Assembly (NCBI GenBank): GCA_013368325.1
Contig: JAACJK010000227.1
Span: forward strand, 372,001 to 436,000
DNA length: 64,000 nt
Source of the DNA: Ephemerocybe angulata
Lineage: Eukaryota; Basidiomycota; Agaricomycetes; Agaricales; Psathyrellaceae
Direction: 5' to 3'
The notes below the pieces were generated by a model, which was not told the origin of the DNA, ran no database searches, and saw only the letters and a program-made list of their open reading frames with translations. Below, one piece after another: positions 54,277-64,000 of this stretch; positions within the stretch are counted from its first letter, which is position 1, and each line of letters begins with the position of its first letter. The translations under genes and the position numbers were made by a program.

Positions 54277-56509
54277 ATGTCATATCGCTTTAGGACACCT
54301 CCTGTGAGTCTAGTATTCATCCTGTGAGCGCCGCGAGGTTACTCACACCCCGCCATAGGAGCTCCTACCTACCAATCTGACTCATCTCGAGCGGATGGAG
54401 CATCTTCGCACCTGGCTGGAGGAGAATCCAGAGGTACCGCACAGCCTCGAGATCCTGGACACACTCCTGCGTTTCCTCGACGTAGCAAACATACCTGACT
54501 ACAACGACGCTGACGCTCACGGAGAGGAGACAATCTTACGGGTTCGGATGGCTCTCAACGCTCTCCTTGGTCTCAGCGCAGTTGCATATCGATGCCACGA
54601 CTCAACCACCGTCTTCAGTTGGCTGAAGGACGCTACAGCCGAACGGATCGCCAACTCATTCGATGCGATCATCGAATGGATGTCGTTAATGCTCATGTAC
54701 GGGAGTTCGCTGCCCACGCATACCTCTCCCACCGCCGATTTTCGCGAGGTGTATCTTACTCAAGCGGATATCCTCTTTTCCATTCTTCGTGTTGACTCTC
54801 AAATTCGGCACTGCCTTTGGACATCGACCTCCGCCTTGGATGTTGTCATCCGTATCTGGGTTACCACAGGGAGGAGGAACGAACCATTTCAAGATTTCGG
54901 ACATCCGAAAACCTGTCCAATCAACCGGCTAATGGCGTTCTGCATTGACGCAAATACACCAGGACTGGCTGCCCTGTCAGACAGACTTCTCAATGGGCGG
55001 ACATCTCTGCTATTGCACTTCGTGGAGGCGGCTGTCCGGAGGCCCGAGATGGCTTGCCGCCACATACTCGAGGACCCTTCGCTCTCGAATGCCAGTACCA
55101 CCGATAACATCATCACGAGCGTCGCGTTTCACAATACAATCAAGGTCGTTTACAACCTTGTCACTATCCCTGGCTTACAGGATGCGTTCTTCAAGGAGCG
55201 CTTTCTAGATCGCCTCACCAAGACTGCTGTCCTCCTTTTTAACCAGAAAATGACGACACCCCATGTCACGCCAGGGGGCCTCCTCGTCTGCGATAATCTA
55301 CTGAGGATGGCTTCCTTTCGCACGGCGCATTTCGTTACTGATATCTCAGCGACTATTCGACAGGGGCTACTCAGATTGTACATAACCCTTGTGAAGCGCT
55401 CTCAGGAAATTAGCGCCGAAGACCATTATTGGGACCCGAAGGATCTCGTTGTGGCGTTTTCGCGTATTTTGGAGGGGCGGGTGACGTGGAAACGCATTCT
55501 TGTAGAGATCGAAAAGGACATGGAGAATTTGGCAAGCCTCGTAAGAGATATGCCAACAACGCCGGGCCCGGGAATGGGCGCGATCGCGGCGGCACTGAGA
55601 AGCTTTAGTTCTGCTGTTCTAGTCCAGGTGCATCTGGATAGCTATTGCCAAGGTGGATCCGACGCCATGCATCTCTGCGACAATCCAAATGTAAGCACTT
55701 CTATAGCCTGAATCTCTGTCTTGGACATGTACTTACTCTCGCTCTAGTGCCGTTCTAGGAGTTTGCGCTTCGTCCACGATGATCGAGTGCCACCCGGTTC
55801 GTCGTCGAGGCGGTGTGGGGGATGTTCTGCGTTTGTATACTGCGGGCCAGAGTGTCAAAGGGAAGACTGGGATGCTCATCACTCTAAAGAGTGCAAACAA
55901 GCTACCAGAGACACAATCAGTACGTCAAATTCTTTGCGCAAAGACATGTTGCTGAACGGTCCTTCTTCAAAAGGGCTAAATGCACGTTACTCCCACCGCG
56001 CCCGTGCCCACCACGTCTCCTTTATCGAGAATCGTATGAACGCCTTTATTGCGAAGCAGGACCCCGGCGGGATGCCTAATGGTGTCCCGGGCACTACTTT
56101 CGAACCAATTACTTTCGATGCGGCGGCCCTTGATGAAGCAGACATCGGCACAACAACAGATATATATATCCTCGATACTACTGAGAGTGGATCACCCAGT
56201 ATGCTCAATACCCGCGAGAAATATGTCACTTGGGTTGATACACAGGCCAGCTTCCCACAAGGTTACCTGAAGGCACGATTCAACGACGCATATCTGGGCT
56301 TTCACGACAATGCCCAACCCAAAGCACTCGCCGGGAAGCCCCACGAGGAAAGCAGATTGGCCGAAGGTTGTTTTTTCTACGGACACCTGGTCTTATGTGT
56401 TAACGTCAAACTGCGATTGCACACTGATGAGAGGACAAGGATGAGTAGGTTCTTTGCTGTGTCGAGCATGGCTCGTTTTACTACTACGTGGCCGGGAAAC
56501 GAACAGTAA
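54277..56509 (+). CDS. MYND zinc-finger protein, tandem copy 1
   Basis: Exons 54277-54303, 54359-55690, 55748-55919 and 55974-56509 join in frame to about 688 residues. A very short first exon (MSYRFRTPP) leads into a long helical region, LTHLERMEHLRTWLEENP onward. A MYND finger spans the second intron and third exon: CDNPN then CGGCSAFVYCGPECQREDWD and HHSKEC, with the Cys/His ligands in place. The last intron, 54 nt, leaves the frame open if retained, but homology to the next gene (join codon Arg in both) supports splicing. The C-terminal part is acidic and ends at 56509. MYND fingers bind proline-rich partners; the long helical region is common in agaric paralogs of unknown function. It is paralogous to 56756-58797. 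Confidence 0.8.
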
Positions 56510-56755
56510 TACGATACTCCCAAGGACATAATCCTATCGAGCGATTAGTGTTCTACACTTGGTGTCTCTACAGAGTATGTAGAAAGGCTCCCTAATTTCA
56601 TTTGGACCTTCAGAAATGATAAGCGCCCGCTGCGGCACCGCTGCAGACCGATGCTCGTCAATGTCGCACGTGCGAAACCACGTGGTCATCCGCAAACGCT
56701 TTTTTTCGGGTTCCTTCCAACGCTGTCACCCTTCCGAATCCGATCCACCACGACG

Positions 56756-58797
56756 ATGCACCGTACGCGTCCCGTACGTTTAGCTCGACTGATTCTATAT
56801 ATCTCCTTTCTCAAACTCGCCTTGGGTGCTAGACCTTACCGACTGCGATGTCGCATCGTCTCCAGATGAAACGATTGGTGGAATCGGCCGCGCACATTCC
56901 ATACAATGTGGAAGTTCTGGACACCTTCCTAACATTTCTTGACATTGACGACATCCCAAGCCCAGCTTCGGGTGTTTCCGATCCAAGAAATACCCCAGAC
57001 GTCGAAATGGCGTCATTTGCGATGTCTGGCCTTCATGTCATGGTCAGACGATTTGAACCTGGGGCGAAAAACAGGGCTCCTGAGTTGTTGAAGGCGACCA
57101 CGATACAACGCATTATGGATTCCTTCCACTCAATCGTACACTGGGGCTCCTACCTTGTTTCTATCTGGGATTCACCCCCTGAAGCACGGTCGATCGACAA
57201 AACATATCTAGTGAAGCGATCACAACAAGCTGCTCTCCTACTGGCGCTTATCAGGCTTGATACGAGAATCTCAGCGTATTCACGTACTTCGGCCACGCTA
57301 ATTGATCTTGCAATCGAACTATGGATGACGACAGAGAAGAAAGACGTTCCATATGTGGATTTCTATAACGACGATGGATGCCCGATAACCCAGCTCTTTC
57401 AATCCTTCGTCCTATCGCAGGACTCATTCGAGGAATTGGTCGACCGGCTCCTCTCTCGAGGCACTGCGTTTACCAAGCGGTTTTCCATGCATAGTCTCCT
57501 TCGCCTCAACGTCCCTTACTTCGCCCTGATTGGCTACAATCAACCTCAAATCCACTGGCAGCGGGCGACCGGGAACCTAACTCGAATCTTCGAAGTTGTC
57601 ATCGGTCTCGGCTTCGACCCTCGCATGCGCAGAGCCCTCGAACAGCAGAGATATGTCCACCACATCACTACGACCTTACGCTGCTATGGGGAACGGGTGG
57701 ACTTCCGTGAATCCATCACCCTTCTCCTCCTGTGCTCAGAGTTGATCACGATGGTTCGCAGTCACGCAGTGAACCTTGGTACGTCCCTCGCACAAGCCCT
57801 TTCCGCTGGGTTCATAGGGCTATTTGTGATCCTTGTCCAGAACTCTCGCAAACAGTTCTTGGAACCATGGCCCCAGGAGCGTATCCCTTTTTCGGTGATC
57901 CCTGAATCGCTTTGGGACTTGACAAACAATCTTGCATGGCCCAAAGTCGTTCGAGAACTTCGGCCACATTTGATCGAATGGCGAGACCTCGAGGCCAAGC
58001 TAGAAGGTGTCAAAGACATTGGGAGGGAATGGAAACGGTTCTCTGCGAGAGCTCGTGAGCTGGTTCACGCTGGAGACGTTTGCGCTGAATCGATCGTTCT
58101 GTGCGACAATCAAAATGTAAGGGTGCGTTACCTCCAAAATCTCATGAGCTCATGTTTCCTTCTTCAGTGCCCCTTGGTCGACGAGCCATCGAAGGCAGCC
58201 GATTCGGGACCGAAAGGGAAATCCAAGAAATGCTCCGGTTGTTCTACCTTCGTTTATTGCGGAGAAGCTTGCCAGAGAGAGGACTGGGCTACGTTCCATT
58301 CAAGGGAATGCACTAGTGCGAAAGTTGACTCCACCAGTAAGTGCCAATGAAAGTATAGTGCGCCTTGCGCTTAACCGATATCGTCAGGGCGAAAGGCAGC
58401 ACGGGAATGGTACTCCCACCGCTCTCGGGCGTACCACATCGCTTTGATTACATGGCGTTTTAACGAGATGAAGCGCGAGGATGGCTTCGGCGAGCACTTC
58501 GCGTACTACCACATGGATGACAATCGTCCGGTAGGCTATTATGTGCCGCTTGACTACCAGGATCAGTCGACGCAAGACTACCTGCAACCACGCGTCGACT
58601 CCTTTTTGGGGATGATCAGAAAGGTTTGGGCTAAGGAAAGTCGGCATGTGCTTGGTGAAAGGGTAGAGGTTGTCGAGAATTCTTTTCCATTTGGAAGAGA
58701 CAACATTACCATCCTGGTGAAATTTCGTGCGCAGCGAAGTGAAGGGACATGGAGGCACACGTACTATCCTGTATCGAGTGTCGTACGCATCGGGTGA
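56756..58797 (+). CDS. MYND zinc-finger protein, tandem copy 2
   Basis: Exons 56756-56773, 56833-58116, 58168-58336 and 58388-58797 join in frame to about 626 residues, with the same four-exon plan and intron phases as the preceding gene (short first exon MHRTRP; then LPTAMSHRLQMKRLVESAAH). The MYND finger is CDNQN, then CSGCSTFVYCGEACQREDWA and FHSREC. After the last intron, AREWYSHRSRAYHIALI aligns with NARYSHRARAHHVSFIENRM of copy 1, and the C-terminus then diverges. The final TGA at 58795 overlaps a GTGAGT donor, so a further exon cannot be excluded. The pair is a clear tandem duplication on the same strand. Confidence 0.8.
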
Positions 58798-59259
58798 GTC
58801 ACCATCTCTTTATCAGTGTAGGTGGCCTGTATTAACTCTGGCTTAGCCGTCACGTACAGCGGGATGCGTGATCTGTATATCGGGCAAGCCCTTTTTTCAT
58901 GCATGTCTTGGCACCCAGTGGTCGATAGAGACTAAGACTCGGCGTGGAATATTCAGAATATGGCTCTCGATGTATTCCTGAATTTAAGTTGACTTTATTT
59001 CACCCAACGCGCAGAGCAGGAGATAGGGGCATGTAAGTAGAACTAAAGGACTTTACTGTTGATGTATATATCCTCGGCCGCTCTGGTCTGTGAAGGGCTT
59101 GTCTTAGCGGAGTCGTTGGTAATAAGCGCCGGCTTTATCGTGGGAAGAAGGCCTGAGAATTGGGGTATAGGCGCACGTCTGAAACCTTGCAGACGACCTC
59201 CACATCGACCACATCGACACCCCATTCACGTATCCATTCCCCCTTTATGCGTCCATAGA
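58798..59259. other. Intergenic; nothing recognised
   Basis: Promoter region of the following gene; no motif could be fixed. Confidence 0.45.
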
Positions 59260-61619
59260 ATGGCCCAGAAGGCAGACCTGGACGCTTTGCGCAAAGCGAA
59301 GCGCGAAAATAGCATCCTTAGCGGCCAAGTGTTGAAGTTGTCGGAAGACGTGGACGGTTTGCGCCAGGACATCCGGGGCTTAAGGGAAGACAATCGCTAT
59401 CTTCGGGACGATCTAAGAACCTCGAGGGAGGAGACTGAGGTTTGGAGAAACCGGGTTGCGGAATTGGAAGTCAGGTTGCACGCTTTGTCGCAGAGGACTG
59501 GCTTGGTACGTCGCTTTACAATGTATGTCTTGGTATAAGAATCTGACACCTCCAAGAATGCTGGTGCTACAATAGATGCTATACCTGCGGCCCTTAATTC
59601 CAACTTACCACGGAGTGCGAATACGGGCAGGGCTGTTGTACCGCGGTGTCAAGGACATAAGGACGAGAGTCGGATTGCAGCGGTGGAAGTAAGGTCGGGG
59701 ACGTCCCAGGGGGCTGGCTTGGTACGTCTTTAACTTCACTGTATCTGGTATATCAGGTCCTTATGACCCGAAGCACGATGAAGTAGAAGAAGATGGCGGT
59801 CCACCTGCCATCTCGACTTCCAGCTCAACTCTTTCATCTGGCGGTGTCGAACCAGAATCGCATCTCACTCCCAAGGCCGAAGAGCCCCAGCCTGAAGTTG
59901 AATTGAGGCTCAGGTCTCCGTCTTTGGAGATAATAGAGGAAAGCGCCTACCGTGAACGACATAATGTGCGTTCAGTCTCTTTGCAAACGCTGATCATCGA
60001 ACGCCTATCAGAATCGTTTTCTAGGCTCGTGGTTCCTCGAAAACCCAAACCAATGCGTCAGGATCGGTGCGTAGATTTGGCCTCGGAGAGTTTTCGTCTG
60101 ATAACGGGCTCCTGTAGAACGTCCCTGGTATCTCACAAAAGGCACTTGGAAAGCGGAAGGCTGTCATCGTTCCTACAGCCTCCCCAAAGAAGAAACTCAA
60201 GCGACCAGCTGCGACCCCACCGACACATCCAATCAAACCAGAATCATCCCCACCGAAACCTCCTCCACGACCTCCTCACAAATTCAAAGAAGAAGAAGTC
60301 TTCGCCCTCCCCGCAGCAGACGTAGAGACCTACCTCGCCGACGCACCCCCGCTCCCCATCGACCCGGCCCCCAGCGCCCTCCACGTTCCCCGCAACTTCA
60401 TCTACCTCGCGTACGGAGGCAGCCCGTACCAGTTCCTCCAATACATCCCCGCGGAGCGCAACCCGTCGCAGACAGGCAGTGGGCGGCGGCGCCTCGTGTT
60501 CCCCATGCCGGAGATGAACCCCGCCATGCCCTTGCACCCCGGAGAAAGTGGGCTCCTGTTCGCTAGCAGGCATGAGGTGCTGAGCGACCCGCCGTGGGGT
60601 GTTTTCCGGAAGAACTTGGATGGCGGGGAGGCGAGGTGGTTGTACCTCGGGGAGTATGAGAGTGTGCTTGTGGGGAGGATGACGAAGGCGCAGTTTAGGA
60701 TGCAGAGAGCGACGGTGAAGGCGAGGTGGGCGAAGTTGATCATTGAGCAGAAGGCGTTTGAGTGTTATACGTGTATGAGGGCGAGGATTGCGTTGAGGAA
60801 GCATGGGTTGCTTGTAGGGAATGAGGAGGAGGTCCAGGCGCTTATTGCCAACGAGATCGATCAGATCGAGAACGGGGAAGGGTTGGAGTTGGGTGAGGAG
60901 GACGTCATTCGGGCATTCGATATGGGTGAAGAGGTCTGTGCTGCTATGCTATGATTTTCGAGACACTGATTCAGTTCCAGGCGATCGACATCATCCGCAT
61001 GAAATGCGTGGCATACGACCGCGTTTTCGCTGATAGTATCGAGGAGAAGTTCAAGCGGTACCCTGAAATGAAAGCGGCGCAGGAGGCCAAGTCGGCGAAG
61101 GGAAAGTCGGCGAAGGAACACAATAAGGTGAAGCGGGCGACGAAAGGCAAGTTGAAGAAGAAGCACCAGAAAGTGGATAGCGACGAGGATATGGACTTCG
61201 AATCTCCATATGAATGGACTTCAGCGACGGCCTCGACTGCTGCGAGACCGCGCCGCAGGACACGCCAGAGCATCACGGTGGTATCGACGCCCTCGAGTCT
61301 GAGCCCTGCTCTTAGCGCCAGCGAGAGTTCCTTCGCTTCGATGCGGTCGAGGAGGGGGGTTACGCAGTGGGATGAAAGGACGGGGCGGAGGGTGAAAGCC
61401 CTGTCGCCTGTGGATGCGCCGCAAAAGGACGTGGATCAGGATAGTCGTGAGTTTGGCGATGGGACTGGGAATGGAGATGATGACATTGTGGTTGCTGGGC
61501 GAGGGGGAAGGGAAGCGGTGGATGAGGATCCGGGGTATCTGTCGTATGTATCTGAGGACGGGGCGTACATGGGAGGTGGGGTAGAGCAGGAAAGTGATCT
61601 TTCAGAATTATCGGACTGA
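59260..61619 (+). CDS. Coiled-coil protein with DUF6697-like domain, tandem copy 1
   Basis: Proposed exons: 59260-59505, 59557-59721, 59774-59965, 60025-60066, 60142-60933 and 60981-61619. All introns are phase 0, and the product is about 691 residues. The first exon is a coiled coil (KLSEDVDGLRQDIRGLREDN). A disordered middle with basic patches follows (SPKKKLKRPAATPP). The fifth exon holds the conserved block: FPMPEMNPAMPLHPGESGLL, then PWGVFRK, WLYLGEYE, AQFRMQRATVKARWAKLI and a CYTCMRAR pair. This pattern recurs in many agaric proteins and I believe it is DUF6697, from memory. The tail is Lys-rich and then acidic. Function unknown. The splice sites of exons 2-4 are the least certain. Confidence 0.65.
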
Positions 61620-61994
61620 AGGAGGTTTTGAGCAAGTATTGGACGGATCCCTTTGGCTGGCATGTAAGAGAGGGGCGAATTGACTACGTTTCGATGATAT
61701 GTGCGTGGTGTATCTCGATTTCTTGTTGTCTTATTGTTGAAATATGACCTTTAATGTCTCAATTCCATGCTTACTATTCAACAGCTCGACCATCCATGGG
61801 TCTCAGGATAGGGGCAATACCGGCCGGCATTTCAAACAGGTTCACACGTCGACGGATCAGGCTACATATGGCATCACAGGTCCACCCTCCCGATCCGAAA
61901 CCGCTCTTTCCCTTTGACCATCACAAGGGAATGGGCAATCGCAATGTTTGCAAAAACGCCATCTGCACGTAGTCACATCACACCCGCGGGAGGG

Positions 61995-64000
61995 ATGGCT
62001 TCGAAGGCCATACACGAAGCGACGGAGTTGGAGAACGCGAGGTTAAAGCGCGAGGCTGACACGAAGCGGATCGAGGAGTTGAAGGAGCGGGTTGAAGAAT
62101 TGAAGGAGGCAGTGCAGGAGTTGAAGGAGGATAAGGTCGAGTTGAGGGAGCGGAATAAGGAGTTGAAGGAGGAAGTGAAACGCTGGGAGGAGAGAGAGGA
62201 GGGTCTTGCGGCGCGTCTTGAGGGGGCTGAAGGGAGGATCGCGGGGTTGGTTGAGCGTGTGGAGCAGCAGCGCCAGGAGATGGAGGAGCAGAGGAGGTCT
62301 CTTGCGGAGATGAGAGATCTGGCGCGGTTGGAGAAGAGGGAGAAGGAGTGGGCACAGAGGCATGTGGTGGACTTGGAAAGTCGGCTTGAGAGGGAGAGGG
62401 AGGAGAAGAAGCGGGAGAGGGAGGAGAAAGAGCGAGAGAGGGGGGAGAAAGAGGAACTTCAAAGAGCTATGGCTGAGTTGCGAGGGCAATTAGAGCGAGA
62501 GAGAGAGGAAAAGGGACGGGAGAGGGAGGAGAAACAGGAGCTGCAAAGAGTTATAGTTGAGTTACGGAGTGAATTAGAGCGGGGGAAAGAGAAGAGTCAG
62601 GTACTTTCCCCGTCTTTGCTCTGTAGTGAGGGCTGTTACTTACTCTCCATCTATTTTGAATAGGCTGTCCACCGGGATCAACAGGTGAAGAAAGAGAAGG
62701 GGGTGGCGATCGCCAATATAAGCCAGCCGCCAACTAAAACAGAGGTCATTGACGTGGATGCAATACTCGAAGAAGCCCTCACATCGTCTAGCTCCTCTGA
62801 CGATATGGACATCGACGCGTCGGACACACGCATCGACGATTCTCCGATGGTGCGTATCCTCCGTCATGTGCTGCAGCCTTCGCTCAGGTTCACGATGCCT
62901 CCAGACACCGAAGGCCTCAGCAGGTGATGGCCAAGTAACCGATGTCGAGATCCCCGCCGTGATTGCACCGTTGGTAAGTGTGATTTACAGCAAATCCATC
63001 GGCAACCGCTTGACGATAGATACAGGACCTCAACACCGGCCCCGCGGCTACGAACGCGAGCCCTCTGAGTAAACGGAAACAGGTTTTCAAAGGGGAATTG
63101 GCCCCTCCTCCCAAGAAACTAAAGGCTTCCCTGGATGCAACGGCGTTCTTCTCGACGGCCGGCCCTCGCTCCATACCTCCGCTTCCACGACGTGGACCTC
63201 CAGTCAATGTACCACCTTCTCGAGCTCCCGTCGTTCCACTACTACCCTCGTCCTCGACCTCCTCTCCGCACAGGGAAGACGAGAATGGGGATTTAGATGA
63301 AGGTGGGGATGAACGCACGTATGCCAAACCAACTCTACATTGCGGCCGGAAGTCGTCCTCATTGGCACACACGTCTCCTGGTCCTTATCTGCTCGACCCC
63401 AGCCCTTCCGACACCCCACTGCAAAATCGTACTCCGTCAGCGTCAGCTCTGAGCGTTACACCACCAGATCCAACACCTACAATAGCACCTCTCCCTGCTA
63501 TACTATCACAGAGTACGGCGTCTCCATCTCCCACTCGCTCCTCTCCCCTGTCGGAGCCTCCAGAGTCAGACTTGGAAAGTAAACCAAGACCGCTCAAGGT
63601 TCAAGATGACGACGACAGCGACGACGAAGACGAAGACGAAGCACGTCCCAGTATCAAGATCAAAGAGGACCTCGCGCTGCAACTCCCCGTTTCTGTAGTT
63701 GAAGCGTACCTTCAAGACGCGCCCCGCTTCCACGTTCCCGCACCTGGACCGAGCAAACTGCACGTCAAGCGCGCGAAGATGAGGCGTGTGTATGGAGGGA
63801 GCGACCAGCAGATGGTGCAGATCATCAAGGCCGGGGCGAACCCGGCTAAGCAGGGCGGATGGGGCGATGAAAAGAACCAAGGGAAGGGGAAGGCGAGGCT
63901 GAAGGCGAAGGAAGGGAATGGGAAGAGGAGGTGTGTCTACCCGATGCCAGATATGAACCCAGCGATGCCGATGCTGCCTGGGGAGAGCGGGTTGCTGTTC
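61995..64000 (+). CDS. Coiled-coil protein with DUF6697-like domain, tandem copy 2 (cut by window end)
   Basis: Exons 61995-62600, 62664-62849, 62905-62973 and 63026 to the window edge, all joined by phase-0 introns. The first 200 residues are one long coiled coil with Glu/Arg-rich heptads (RIEELKERVEELKEAVQELK, and later a repeated REREEK). An acidic segment follows (SSSSSDDMDIDASD), then a Pro/Ser-rich region with a basic patch and an acidic run (DDDDSDDEDEDE). The last visible part, CVYPMPDMNPAMPMLPGESG, matches the DUF6697-like block of the preceding gene, so the domain continues past the edge. This is a tandem duplicate with a much longer coiled coil. Confidence 0.7.

Overview
This window looks like nuclear DNA of a mushroom-forming basidiomycete (Agaricomycetes). 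The protein-coding genes carry many short introns of about 50-75 nt with GTRNGT donors and YAG acceptors. The families present are typical of agarics: MYND-finger and BTB paralogs, a secreted tyrosinase, a secreted CVNH-type lectin, a ferritin-like secreted protein, ubiquitin-like-domain proteins and coiled-coil proteins with a DUF6697-like block. A cytosolic tRNA-Ala(AGC) and a Cmc4-like twin-CX9C protein are also present.

Layout. Positions 1-20,640 are transposon territory: an apparently intact 11-exon hAT transposase, then a Ty3/Gypsy-type LTR retroelement of about 11-12 kb that seems to have landed in the hAT 3' end, then a 5'-truncated, frame-broken LINE on the minus strand ending in a T24 run. 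The retroelement is unusual. Gag, protease and pol are three open frames joined by two 4-nt -1 overlaps. Between pol and the 3' repeat it carries two spliced genes on the opposite strand and four copies of a polypurine-tract-like 11-mer.

The most striking locus is 21,601-25,004. A gene for a ubiquitin-like-domain protein with a C2C2 zinc motif ends in a tandem array of 29 intron-shaped units, mostly 67 nt. Each runs from a GTAAGT-like donor to a YAG acceptor, and the units are separated by exactly 3 nt in 27 of 28 junctions (9 nt in the other). If all units are spliced, the spacers are single-codon exons that join in frame into a stop-free, Ala/Glu/Arg-rich stretch, followed by a normal last exon pair and a stop. 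I infer a chain of one-codon exons; this needs transcript evidence.

From 25 to 37 kb there is a sparse region with a 1.07-kb terminal-inverted-repeat element, fragments of a dispersed BTB family (one whole gene, one N-terminal remnant, one C-terminal remnant), a ferritin-like gene, a CVNH-like gene and a tyrosinase. From 39 to 64 kb the region is gene-dense: a single-pass membrane protein, Cmc4, a large low-complexity RhoGAP-like protein, a tandem trio of small unknown proteins in which two copies are decaying, the tRNA, two tandem MYND genes and two tandem DUF6697-like genes, the last cut by the window end. No operons are expected in this kind of genome; gene order reflects local duplication rather than a shared pathway.
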